From Streptomyces sp. BA2 (GTDB lineage: Bacteria > Actinomycetota > Actinomycetes > Streptomycetales > Streptomycetaceae): a stretch of 64,000 nt of DNA. Where the stretch lies: contig NZ_WSRO01000002.1 in the NCBI RefSeq assembly GCF_009769735.1, positions 9,225,001-9,289,000 on the forward strand. Reading direction: 5' to 3'. The first letter of the stretch is position 1; each line of letters starts with the position of its first letter. Both the position numbers and the translations under genes were made by a program. Positions 16,671-25,427 of the stretch are shown piece after piece. The notes under the pieces were generated by a model. The model was not told the origin of the DNA, did no database searches, and saw nothing but the letters and a program-made list of their open reading frames with translations.

Positions 16671-17816
16671 ATGCGCATCGCCTACCTGCACGGAGGCAGC
16701 ATCCCCTCGTTCTTCGCCAACGGCGTCCATGTCATGCGCATGTGCGACGCGTTCACCGACGCCGGGCACGACGCCACCCTCTACTCCCTGCCCGGCTCCT
16801 ACACCGACGACGACCCGTACACGTACTACGGCGTCCGTCACCGCTTCCCGATCCGGCTGATCCCCGCCCCCGACTACACCCCGGCCGGCTACCGCAAACG
16901 CGGCGAGGACGTTCGTGAGCTGCTGACCGGTGACGTCGCCCCGGACCTCATCTACGCTCGCGATCCCTACACCCTGACCGCCACCGCCGACCTTGCGCCC
17001 TTCGTGTACGAGGTCCACCAGCTGCGCCGGGACCTGCCCGCCGGGACCGAACAGGCCCTGCTCAGTCACCCCCGGCTCGCACAGGTCGTCGTCGTCACCC
17101 ATGCGCTCGCCCACGACCTCCAGGAAGCCTACGAGCACCTGGGCGCGCTGCCGATCCGCGTCGCACCCGACTGCGCCGACCCGCCGGATCCCGACCCGGC
17201 GGTCGACATACCCGGGCTGCCGGGCCGCCCGGACGCACCGAAGATCGGCTACGTCGGGCACCTCTACGACGGGCGCGGCATCGACCTCATCCTCGACCTC
17301 GCAGGCCGGCTCCCCGGCTACGACTTCCACCTGGTCGGCGGCACCACCGAGGACAGGGCCCGCTGGGAGGACCCCTGCCCGCATCCCAACGTGTACTTCC
17401 ACGGGCACCGGCCGCCCTCCGCCCTCCGCGGCTACTTCCCGCTCTTCGACGTGGTCCTCGCGCCCCACCAGCCCAAGGTGTACACCTGGGGCCGCCTCGA
17501 CGAGATCGGACGCTGGACCTCCCCGATGAAACTGTTCGAGTACATGGCCCACGGCCGGGCCATCCTCGCCTCGGACCTCCCAGTCCTGCGCGAAGTCCTT
17601 CAGGACCGGGTCAACTGCCTGCTGCGTCCGTCCGACGCCCCGCAGGCCTGGGCCGACGCCCTCACCGAGCTCGTCACGGACCAGACATTGCGCAGGACGC
17701 TCGGCGACGAAGCCCGGCGGCAGTTCCTGGAGCACTACACCTGGCGCCGCCGGGCCGACCTGGTCCTCGCGGACCTCGGCCTGCCGGACACCCCGGGCAC
17801 CGGCGGGACGCGGTGA
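16671..17816 (+). CDS. GT4-like (GT-B) glycosyltransferase
   Basis: 381 residues. N-terminal Rossmann domain starts MRIAYLHGGSIPSFFANGVHV; the C-terminal nucleotide-sugar domain has IGYVGHLYDGRGIDLIL, FHLVGGT and SPMKLFEYMAHGRAILASDLPVLREVL, the E-x7-E-type motif of retaining GT4 enzymes. An AAGGAG precedes the ATG. The 166 bp between the P450 and this gene show no separate ORF I can defend. Its stop overlaps the start region of the epimerase gene. It would attach a sugar to the cluster product, using hydroxyls made by the hydroxylases. Confidence 0.9.
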   Translation: MRIAYLHGGSIPSFFANGVHVMRMCDAFTDAGHDATLYSLPGSYTDDDPYTYYGVRHRFPIRLIPAPDYTPAGYRKRGEDVRELLTGDVAPDLIYARDPYTLTATADLAPFVYEVHQLRRDLPAGTEQALLSHPRLAQVVVVTHALAHDLQEAYEHLGALPIRVAPDCADPPDPDPAVDIPGLPGRPDAPKIGYVGHLYDGRGIDLILDLAGRLPGYDFHLVGGTTEDRARWEDPCPHPNVYFHGHRPPSALRGYFPLFDVVLAPHQPKVYTWGRLDEIGRWTSPMKLFEYMAHGRAILASDLPVLREVLQDRVNCLLRPSDAPQAWADALTELVTDQTLRRTLGDEARRQFLEHYTWRRRADLVLADLGLPDTPGTGGTR

Positions 17817-17863
17817 CCACACCCTCCGGACCAGCGGTAAGACTCACCTCAGGGGAGAAGTTC

Positions 17864-18844
17864 ATGCAGCAATGGGCTACCCGGCAACCGGCACTGGCCA
17901 GGGCCGTCGTCACAGGTGCCGCCGGCTTCATCGGCTCGCACCTCGTCGAAGCCCTCCTCGCGGGCGGGGCCACCGTGGTCGGCGTGGACCGCCGCGCCCC
18001 CGGCCTCGACCCGGCCGCCGCGGCCAATCTGGGCCGGGCCCTCGGCGACCCGAACTTCACGCTCGTCACGGCCGACGTGCGGATCGTTCCGCTCACGGCC
18101 CTGTTCCGGCAGGCCGACGCGGTCTTCCACCTCGCCGCCCAGCCAGGGGTGCGCGATTCGTGGGGCGAGCGGTTCACCGAATACACGTCGTGCAACATCT
18201 TCGCCACCGAACGCGTGGTGTCCGCCTGCGAGGACGCCCGCGTACCCCGCCTCGTCTACTCCTCCTCCTCCAGCGTCTACGGGACCAGCAGCCACGCCAC
18301 CCGCGAGGCGACCGCACCGAACCCCGCCTCCCCCTACGCGGTCAGCAAGCTCGCCGGCGAACAGCTGTGCCTGGCTCACGCCAGCCGGGCCACGTCCGCG
18401 CTCACCGCGGTGGCGCTGCGCCTGTTCACCGTCTACGGGCCCCGCCAACGCCCCGACATGCTGATCGGCCGCGCCCTGACGGCGGCTCTGGGCGGCCCGG
18501 AGCTCACGCTCTACGGGGACGGCCGTCACACACGCGATTTCACCTACGTCGGCGACGTGGTCCGCGCCGCGATCGCCGCCGCCACCCGTCGGATCGGCAC
18601 GACTGTCCTGAATGTCGGGGCCGGCGTCAGCACCAGCGTGCTGGACGTGCTGTCCGCCGTCGAGGAGCTGACCGGTCACGCGGTGCCGGTCGCCAGGCTC
18701 CCCGCGCAGGCCGGTGACGTGGACGCCACCCTCGCCGACCGCTCCCGGGCAGCGGCCCTCCTGGACTGGGCACCCCGCACCACCCTCGTCCAAGGCATCG
18801 CCCACCAGCTGTCCCACCTCACCGCCGACTCCCTGCGGCCCTGA
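17864..18844 (+). CDS. NAD-dependent epimerase/dehydratase (extended SDR)
   Basis: 326 residues. NAD-binding VVTGAAGFIGSHLVEAL at about residue 15; the catalytic part has YSSSSSVYGTSSH and YAVSKLAGEQL (YxxxK). It resembles UDP-glucose/UDP-glucuronate 4-epimerases, so it probably supplies the nucleotide sugar for the adjacent glycosyltransferase. The ATG at 17864 is chosen because AGGGGAG lies 8 bases upstream and places the Rossmann motif correctly; an in-frame GTG at 17813 overlapping the previous stop is the alternative. Last gene of the operon. Confidence 0.9.
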   Translation: MQQWATRQPALARAVVTGAAGFIGSHLVEALLAGGATVVGVDRRAPGLDPAAAANLGRALGDPNFTLVTADVRIVPLTALFRQADAVFHLAAQPGVRDSWGERFTEYTSCNIFATERVVSACEDARVPRLVYSSSSSVYGTSSHATREATAPNPASPYAVSKLAGEQLCLAHASRATSALTAVALRLFTVYGPRQRPDMLIGRALTAALGGPELTLYGDGRHTRDFTYVGDVVRAAIAAATRRIGTTVLNVGAGVSTSVLDVLSAVEELTGHAVPVARLPAQAGDVDATLADRSRAAALLDWAPRTTLVQGIAHQLSHLTADSLRP

Positions 18845-18997
18845 AGGCAGCCGCCGCGAACCGAAACCGGATGCGGTAGGAGCGGTGCCGGCGGGTCGCT
18901 TCTTTATCCAGAGGAGCGGGAGCGGAGCACCGTGCTTGGCCGACGATGCGTGCGGGTCGTCCGGCGCCGACGGGGGAGGCGGCGCCGGACGACGATC

Positions 18998-19338
18998 AGG
19001 GAAAGGCCGTGGTGGTCGCCTCCGCCACAGGAGCGGTGTCTTGGAGGCGGTCCAGCCGTTCGTACAGTGCCCGCAGCGTACGGGCCCGGTCCCTTGACGC
19101 GGAGCACCGGCTGGTCGTGGTTGAGGAGGATCGTGATGGCCAGGGCGGCTCCGCCGTCGGCCAGGTCGATTCCCCAGGTCGCCTCGCCTCCCAGAGCCAA
19201 GACGTCAGCGAGGAGTTGGAGGAGGTCGGGTTCGTCGTTGGCGACGCGCCGGGACAGCAGCCGACTGCCGCTCTCGTCGATCGCGACGCAGTGGTGGTGA
19301 GTCTTGCCTGCATCGATGCCGGCCCAGATCGTGGCCAT
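18998..19338 (-). pseudogene. IS110-family transposase N-terminal fragment
   Basis: The translation IWAGIDAGKTHHHCVAIDES, SRRVANDEPDLLQLLADVLAL and TWGIDLADGGAALAITILLN is the RuvC-like DEDD domain of IS110 transposases. After about 85 residues the homology stops and the frame runs into unrelated sequence; the catalytic C-terminal half is gone. Confidence 0.8.
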
Positions 19339-19784
19339 GTGGTGCCTCCGTGCGGTGTGCTGCTGGTACCTCCCGACGGACGACCTCGCTGTCGATTCCC
19401 TACGGAGCGATCATTCGCAATTCCTAATTGGCAGCCGAGTCGTCGTGGGGCGCCGGGCGGCCAATCCGGGGTAGCCACAATCGGCAGAAGCGTGAGAGCC
19501 ACACCCGACGCCCCTGGGTAGATGAACCATGCGAAGGGCTCACCAGGTCCCGCAGAACAACGTAGGGAAGTGTGACGTGAAGTCGAACGCGTCCCGCCGG
19601 GCATCGTGGTTCAGCAAACTCACCTCTGCGGCCTTCGTATGAATCCGATTCCGTGGCGGAATGCAGGATCATGCGAAGGTCGTCCGCCTGTCCGGCGAAT
19701 CCCCAGGTGAGTGACCTCGTACGGCACCCCGTTCGAGATCAGAGGTTAAAAGGACAAGCTAAGTCCGTTGCCTTGTTGCTTCGT
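19339..19784. other. Intergenic stretch with no recognisable gene
   Basis: About 445 bp between the IS110 fragment and the TetR stop. No translation on either strand is recognised. Confidence 0.5.
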
Positions 19785-20354
19785 TCACTGGGGTGGGAGT
19801 AGGGCGTGGCGGAGGATGGCGAGGATTTCGTCGCGGGTGGGGGGCGTGGGTGCGGTCATCGCGTGCAGGCACAGCCCGGTCATGAGTGGGGGGATGGTCG
19901 CGGCGGCGAGGGGGCCGATCAGGGGGGTCATGGCCTCGGTGCTGACGTGTGCGGACAAGGTGGCCGCCTCGCGCAGTTCCGGGCGGCGCAGGGCGGCGAT
20001 GTGCAGTTCGTACTCGACGACCGCGTTGGTGCGGCCTTCGCCCAGGCAGGCCAGGACGCTGTCGGCCAGAGCCTCGGCGATCTGGTCGGGGCCGGCGGTG
20101 GCGTGCTCCTGGGCCCAGGAGCGTACGAAGCCGGCGAAGCGTTCGGCGGCGCGTTCCAGGGCGGCGCGGATCAGTGCCTCGCGGTCGGCGAAGTGGTAGG
20201 TGGTGGAGGAGAGCGAGACGTCGGCCCGCTCGGCGATCGCCCGGTGGGTCAGTCCCTCCAGGCCGCGTTCGGCGATCAGCTCTTCGGCCACCTCGGTGAT
20301 CCGTTCCCGGCGGTCGGGGTCATGTCGGCGTGTGCGGCGGGTCTTCTCGGTCAC
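19785..20354 (-). CDS. TetR family regulator
   Basis: 189 residues from a GTG. HTH: RERITEVAEELIAERGLEGL followed by AIAERADVSLSSTTYHFADREALI. C-terminal domain ends with TPPTRDEILAILRHALL. It is divergent from the VOC/reductase-like pair, with a clear palindrome in the shared promoter, so it most likely represses that operon and itself. Confidence 0.9.
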   Translation of the reverse strand: MTEKTRRTRRHDPDRRERITEVAEELIAERGLEGLTHRAIAERADVSLSSTTYHFADREALIRAALERAAERFAGFVRSWAQEHATAGPDQIAEALADSVLACLGEGRTNAVVEYELHIAALRRPELREAATLSAHVSTEAMTPLIGPLAAATIPPLMTGLCLHAMTAPTPPTRDEILAILRHALLPPQ

Positions 20355-20399
20355 GGTGGTCAGGCTCCTTCTCGTGTGGGATCACTCTCGCACCAGTCT

Positions 20400-20423
20400 A
20401 TTGGTACGTACGTCCGTACCAAT
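20400..20423. promoter_or_regulatory. TetR operator candidate
   Basis: Perfect 9-bp arms ATTGGTACG / CGTACCAAT separated by 6 bp, 45 bp upstream of the TetR start and 48 bp upstream of the VOC gene, with TATGGT (possible -10) directly after it on the plus strand. Confidence 0.75.
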
Positions 20424-20471
20424 GTTATGGTGGAGATGTAGTCAGCGGGGGGTCCGTGAAGGAGAAAGTTC

Positions 20472-20891
20472 ATGGCAAGCAGCGCACATCCCCTGAACCT
20501 GGTGGACGTCACCGTCCCCCGTGAGGCACACGACGACGCCCGCCGCTTCTATCTGGAGGCCTTTGGCTGGAGCGTCGAGGCGGACATCCCCGGCTACCCG
20601 ATCATGGGGACCGGCCCGGGCGGCGCCCAGGTCGGACTGATGTGGGAGGGCAACCCGCAGTCCGGCGACCTGTCGAAGTTCTGGCAGACCGGCAAGGCGG
20701 TGCCCTTCCTCGGGACCCAGGACATCGAAGCCACCCTCGCCGAGGTGGAGCGGCACGGCGGCACGGTCGCCGCACCGCCGCGGCAGACCGGCCCCGTCGA
20801 GGTCGCCGTCTTCCAGGACCCGTGGGGCAACCACTGGTTCCTGTGCGAGACCGGCAATGAGAACAGCCACGAGAGCGGAGTGTCGGCATGA
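20472..20891 (+). CDS. VOC family (glyoxalase-like) protein
   Basis: 139 residues with two beta-alpha-beta-beta-beta halves: LVDVTVPREAHDDARRFYLEAFGW and ATLAEVERHGGTVAAPP...VAVFQDPWGNHWFLCE. The FQDPWGN-type ending is typical of VOC proteins. Possible metal ligands are incomplete in the first half, so it may bind ligand or sequester a toxin rather than catalyse. AAGGAGA precedes the ATG. Its stop overlaps the next start (ATGA). Confidence 0.88.
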   Translation: MASSAHPLNLVDVTVPREAHDDARRFYLEAFGWSVEADIPGYPIMGTGPGGAQVGLMWEGNPQSGDLSKFWQTGKAVPFLGTQDIEATLAEVERHGGTVAAPPRQTGPVEVAVFQDPWGNHWFLCETGNENSHESGVSA

Positions 20892-21595
20892 AGATCGCAG
20901 TCCTCGGTACAGGCGGCGGAGGCCGCGCGAACGCCGCCAAGCTCACCGAACTCGGCCACACGGTGGTCGTGGGCACCCGCGACCCCAAGGCCACCCTCGC
21001 CCGCACCGAACCCGATTTCATGGGCACCCCGCCGTTCGGGCAGTGGCTCGCCGATCACCCCGGCATCGAGCTCACGACCTTCGGGGAGGCGGCGGCGGAA
21101 GCTGACTTCGTCATCAACGGCATCGACGGCGCCAACGCGGTAGCGGCGCTTACCGCGATCAGCGAACAGCTGGCCGGCAAGACCCTGATGGACTACGCCG
21201 TCCCCTTCCACTACAACCCGGAGCGGGAACACCCCTGGCCCACCCCCTGGGGCGTGATGCCCGCCCTGGACCCGGTGGACTCCGACAGCCTGGGCGAACG
21301 CCTCCAGCGCGCCCTGCCGCAGACGAAGGTCGTCAAGGCCTGTGTCACCCAGGAACAGGAGACAGCCGTCGCCCCCAAGACCGTCGGCAACGGGGAGCAC
21401 ACGATGTTCATCGCCGGCGAGGACGCGGACGCCAAGGCACAGGTCACCGAGCTCCTACGCGCCTACGGCTGGCAGGACATCCTCGACCTCGGGCCGATTG
21501 TCTCCTGCCGCGGCATGGAGATGTACGCCCACATGCACAGCGCCATCCAGTTCGCGCTCGGCGGCGCCCGCTTCGGCATCAAACTCGTGCGCTGA
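20888..21595 (+). CDS. NADP/F420-oxidoreductase-like Rossmann protein
   Basis: 235 residues. The N-terminal MKIAVLGTGGGGRANAAKL is the dinucleotide-binding fold of NADPH:F420 reductase-like proteins, with VVVGTRDPK ending in Arg after strand 2, suggesting NADP preference. Middle strand FVINGIDGANAVAAL and a C-terminal helical part. It overlaps the VOC gene by 4 bp and is controlled with it by the TetR. Substrate unknown. Confidence 0.85.
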   Translation: MKIAVLGTGGGGRANAAKLTELGHTVVVGTRDPKATLARTEPDFMGTPPFGQWLADHPGIELTTFGEAAAEADFVINGIDGANAVAALTAISEQLAGKTLMDYAVPFHYNPEREHPWPTPWGVMPALDPVDSDSLGERLQRALPQTKVVKACVTQEQETAVAPKTVGNGEHTMFIAGEDADAKAQVTELLRAYGWQDILDLGPIVSCRGMEMYAHMHSAIQFALGGARFGIKLVR

Positions 21596-21782
21596 CACAA
21601 CTGACACAACCGCCTATCACCGTCACCGGTACTTCCCGGACAACCGCCTCCCGGCCTGGCCGCTACCAGCAGCGGCCAGGTCGGTGCTGCCCACCTAGCC
21701 CTTCCGGCCCGCCGCAAGCGAGGCCCGCCGGTCGACCGGAGCAGCAGAACCCCATGACCCGGACCGACCACGTGAGCCAGCC

Positions 21783-22982
21783 ATGACGACCGCCCTGCCC
21801 CGCATCACCGCCGACCAGCGCCGCGCCCGCCTCGTCCACCAGCAGCTGCTCGAGGGCCCCACCCGCGTGGACACCGTGCACGAGGTGGCAGACGCCCTCA
21901 TCGGCCTGCACGCCACCGACCCGGCGACCGTCTTCCTCACCGCGGCCGCCCGCATCCACACCTCCACGGCCGACGCCGTCGACCACGCCCTCTACCAGAT
22001 GACGGCCGACGGGCCCGTCATGGAACGCATACGGTGCATGCGCCGGACCATGTTCGTGGTGCCCGCCCACCTCGCACCCGCCGTACGCTCCGCGACCGCG
22101 CAGGACCCCGGCCGCCTGCGGGCCGACGCACGGGACAAGTTGTCTCAGGCCCTCGGCTGGGACGAGCGGCGCTACGCCGCGGTGGAACAGGACACGCTCG
22201 CCGCGATGGCGGCACGCGGCGAGGCGAGCGCCGCCCAGCTGGCCGCGGACGTGCCCGCCCTGCGCGAGCAGCTGATCACCTTTCCCGGCAAGTCCTACGA
22301 GTCCCGACAGCGCGTCAGCTCGACCGTCCTGGGCGTCCTGGCGGCCGAGGGCCGCATCCGCCGCTCCCGACCGGCCGGATCGTGGACTTCGGCACAGTTC
22401 CGCTGGACGCCCGCTCAGCCGCTGCCCGCCGTGCCCGTGCCCGAGGCGAGAAGCACACTGGCCCGCCATTACCTGGCCGCCTTCGGACCGGCCACGGTCG
22501 ACGACATGAAGTGGTGGACCGGCTGGAGCCTGCGCGACACCCGCAAAGCCATCGCCGCCACCGGCGCCCTGGCCGTCGAGCTCGACGAAGGCACCGGCTA
22601 CCTCCTGCCCGAAGACCTCGAGAGCCTCGAACCCCTCACACCCCGCGAACAGGGCGCGGCGCTGCTGCCCAGCCTGGATCCCACCCCGATGGGCTGGCGC
22701 CACCGCCACTGGTACCTCGACCCCGCCCACACCGCGGCGCTGTTCGACCGCAACGGCAACATCGGCCCCACCATCTGGTGGAACGGCCGCATCATCGGAG
22801 CCTGGGCCCAGCACCCCGACGGACACATCAACCACCGCCTCCTCGCCGACCCGGGCACAGCGGCACGCACGGCTGTCAATGTCGAGATCAGCCGCCTGAC
22901 CACCTTCCTGGCGACCACCCGCATCACCCCCTGCTACCGCACTCCCCTCGAACGCCAACTCGCCCAGGAAAAGGCGTACTGA
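21783..22982 (+). CDS. Winged-helix DNA-binding protein, AlkX/YcaQ (HTH_42) family
   Basis: 399 residues. N-terminal RITADQRRARLVHQQLLEG, then LIGLHATDPATVFLTAAARI and RIRCMRRTMFVVPAHLAPAV, and C-terminal GWRHRHWYLDPAHTAALFDRNGNIGPTIWW are characteristic of this family, which includes DNA glycosylases acting on alkylation and cross-link damage near antibiotic clusters. The catalytic QxD/QxQ motif could not be located with confidence, so it may belong to the non-catalytic branch. It stands alone with its own promoter. Confidence 0.85.
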   Translation: MTTALPRITADQRRARLVHQQLLEGPTRVDTVHEVADALIGLHATDPATVFLTAAARIHTSTADAVDHALYQMTADGPVMERIRCMRRTMFVVPAHLAPAVRSATAQDPGRLRADARDKLSQALGWDERRYAAVEQDTLAAMAARGEASAAQLAADVPALREQLITFPGKSYESRQRVSSTVLGVLAAEGRIRRSRPAGSWTSAQFRWTPAQPLPAVPVPEARSTLARHYLAAFGPATVDDMKWWTGWSLRDTRKAIAATGALAVELDEGTGYLLPEDLESLEPLTPREQGAALLPSLDPTPMGWRHRHWYLDPAHTAALFDRNGNIGPTIWWNGRIIGAWAQHPDGHINHRLLADPGTAARTAVNVEISRLTTFLATTRITPCYRTPLERQLAQEKAY

Positions 22983-23041
22983 GAGCACAGGTCCTCCGGA
23001 ATATCGCCCATGCGGAATGACGCCTCCCGCCACTCGGCGGC

Positions 23042-23302
23042 TCCCAGTGGTCAGCCGGACACCGCAAGGACTACGCCAACGACCTGGACGCCGAACGCAG
23101 CCTGGTGGCGGTCACCGCGAAGACCAACCGGCCCAAGTCCGACCAGGATCCCGCCCAGTGGCTCCCGCCGCCGACCGACGCCCGCTGCACCTACGCCGCC
23201 GACTGGACGACCACGGAACTGCGCTGGTCCCTGGCAGCAGACAAGGCCGAAATCGCTGTCCGCCAGACCGGCCTCAGTAGCGGACACTGTCGGGAATCTT
23301 GA
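23042..23302 (+). pseudogene. HNH-endonuclease family (DUF1524-like) C-terminal fragment
   Basis: The translation WSAGHRKDYANDLDAERSLV, VAVTAKTNRPKSDQDPAQWL and DARCTYAADWTTTELRWSLA matches the C-terminal part of secreted Streptomyces HNH/DUF1524 proteins. The N-terminal two-thirds, including the catalytic His, are missing. Confidence 0.75.
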
Positions 23303-23637
23303 AGACTACGGGGTTGGCAGTGTGATCGCTGTAGTCCTCGCATCGCCTGCAGTACTGATGAACAGGTGTGGCGCGGGAAGGTGCGCCCGATCCCAGCTCG
23401 GGGTGGCGGCAGCGGAGTGACCATTCGCTGACGGCCGCTATACGCGTGAGCGGGTTCTCGGGCCGCCGGATGCGGACGGTCCTTCTTGAAGTCAGCTCGG
23501 TGGGGGCGTCGCCTGGTAGTGAACTCCAATTCAGTCGGCTGAGTGAGAAGGCCAGTGCCGCTGCGCTCCCCGATCTCGAGAAGCCAATCTGAGCGAATTC
23601 ACGAAGTCTCCGACTGAGGCGCGCCCCGTGATTGAGT
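23303..23637. other. Intergenic stretch with no recognisable gene
   Basis: About 335 bp; no convincing translation or hairpin seen. Confidence 0.45.
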
Positions 23638-24261
23638 ATGTGGGCCATGGACTTGACCGGCATCGCAGCGCTCTGCGCCCTCGGGGGTATACCTGCAACC
23701 CTGGTTGTCGCCCATTGGCAGAAGCGGAGCGCGTTAGAACAGGCGGAGGCGAACCACCGCACCGCACTGGCCCAGGCAGAGGCGAGCCATCGTGCGGCCT
23801 TAGAGGTCGCAGAGGCATCCCATCGCAGCTCTCTGGAACTGACTGAGACCACACACCGCCAGGCTGTGGAACTGGCGCGCCGCCAGGCCGAGTTCGAGTG
23901 GGCCGCTACTCGATGGGAAGCCCGGAAGACCGTCTATGAGCAGTACCAGAAGGCGCTGGACCAGCTTCGGCGCCTCGTTCTGTCGGAAACGTCAGACCTG
24001 GTGGAACGGAGTGAAGCGGGCCACGTGATCCATGACTTTCATCATGTATTGCGCATGGTGGCAGCGGACGAAGTCTTCAGCGCGTCAGTACGTGTACGGC
24101 CCTACTGCGGAGTGCTGGCGAATAGCACCTCGAGGACTCTGCAGGAACGCGCCGAGTTGTGGGAGAAGCACGTGACACCGCTTCGTGCGGACCTCGACAA
24201 CGCGATCAAGCGAGATCTCGCGGAGCAGCCCTATCCTCAGCTGCCGCCTCGGGAGGATTAG
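23638..24261 (+). CDS. Membrane-anchored coiled-coil hypothetical protein
   Basis: About 207 residues. One N-terminal transmembrane segment (LTGIAALCALGGIPATLVVA) is followed at about residues 29-75 by four 11-residue repeats of the pattern ALxxAEASHRx, a hendecad coiled coil. The C-terminal part (WEARKTVYEQYQKALDQLRRL onward) is helical and unrecognised. The ATG at 23647 is an equally possible start. Function unknown; a topologically similar small protein lies at 55993-56481. Confidence 0.7.
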   Translation: MWAMDLTGIAALCALGGIPATLVVAHWQKRSALEQAEANHRTALAQAEASHRAALEVAEASHRSSLELTETTHRQAVELARRQAEFEWAATRWEARKTVYEQYQKALDQLRRLVLSETSDLVERSEAGHVIHDFHHVLRMVAADEVFSASVRVRPYCGVLANSTSRTLQERAELWEKHVTPLRADLDNAIKRDLAEQPYPQLPPRED

Positions 24262-24390
24262 CCGGTATCGGCGAATCCAGGGCCTGATCAGCAGTTTCGG
24301 TGGGTCCGTGGGGATCGTCTACGTGCCGCCGAACTGAGCTTGCTCTGTAACCTTTGGCGGAGTCTTGGTGACACCGGTAGGTTCTCCGCG

Positions 24391-24851
24391 GTGACGTTGA
24401 TGGAGGCGCAGGGCCTCGCGTCGATGACCGACGAGGCGCAGTTACGTTGGATGGCGTTGGGGGAGACGACTCGGCTGCCGGCCGTGGTCCTGCTCCATGG
24501 CGGTCCGGGGCTGCCGGATTATCTGGGCGATGTCGCCCCCAGAATCGCGGACCTCGCACCCGTGTACCGGTACGACCAGCGTGGCACAGGCCAATCCCCG
24601 TGGCGGGGCCGCCATTCCTTCGCCCGGCATGTCGACGATCTCGCCGAGCTACTCGACGCATGGGAGGTGCCCAAGGCCGTGCTGATCGGGCACTCCTACG
24701 GCACTGACCTGGCGAGTCGGTTCGCCAGCATCTACCGGGCGGCGAGGCGTACCCCGAAGCCGTCGAGGCCGCGCACGCCGACTTCGCCGCCATGAACAAC
24801 GGAGCGGTCTCCGAGCCCCGCACTCACGCAGAGGCCCTGAAATCACGCTGA
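24391..24851 (+). pseudogene. Alpha/beta hydrolase (proline-iminopeptidase-like), internally deleted
   Basis: Starts well: AVVLLHGGPGLPDYLGDVAP, VYRYDQRGTGQSPW and the nucleophile elbow VLIGHSYGTDLASRF. Just after it the frame shifts, and the other frame reads GEAYPEAVEAAHADFAAMNN to a stop at 24851. The segment carrying the catalytic Asp and His is deleted, so the product is inactive. Confidence 0.75.
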
Positions 24852-25021
24852 GCTACTTGTCCCCTCGCCGTAGCTATACGAGAACGGGGCCTTGGAGGGT
24901 GACCCAAACGGTCGCTTGCACCACTGATATAGCGGACGCGGGCGACATCGTAGGATCATGAAGCCACCATGTTCGCTCGCGGGCCAGCACAGCCTGCCCA
25001 TGCGCCAGTTCAATCCTGGCC

Positions 25022-25192
25022 CGCATCCACAGCGAACTCCACCAGCGAGTTCGGCTGCGTGACGGGCTCACCCCCAGCACCGTCGCGGTGATCCTGGACT
25101 CCCAGTCGGTCAAGGGCGCCGAGACGGTGGGGGCCGCGCCCCGCGGCTTCGATGCCGGGAAGAGGATCAACGGCCGCAAGTGGCACCTGGCC
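25022..25192 (+). pseudogene. IS5/IS4-type transposase fragment
   Basis: Reads RIHSELHQRVRLRDGLTPST, VAVILDSQSVKGAETVGAA and GKRINGRKWHLAV, the first DDE aspartate region (LDSQSVK) of IS5-like transposases, cut at both ends. Confidence 0.78.
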
Positions 25193-25427
25193 GTCAGCAG
25201 CCAGGCCTACCCGACCAAACGCGCTCAGTGAGCTCGAACGGGACCGAAATAGAAGAGCTTTGGGTTCCCCGTTTAAGGTCTGAGCGGCGCAGCCCTGACC
25301 CTCAATGGGCGCAGTGCGGACCGCGGTGTCCAGCCCGTGACTCATTCGGGCTCTATGCAGGCGGGCGGCACGGTCACGAGACTGATCTCGGCGACCGGCC
25401 TGCAAAGGGAGCAACGGAGGCAGATCC

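Noticed and set aside
14168..16678. Very long open frame (over 800 codons) on the minus strand
   Set aside because: It is antisense to the YcaO, methyltransferase and P450 genes; long antisense frames are expected in high-GC DNA, and its composition (Gly/Val/Gln-rich) fits no protein.
21783..22982. Assigning this protein directly as an active AlkX DNA glycosylase
   Set aside because: Family resemblance is good, but the catalytic motif could not be placed by eye.
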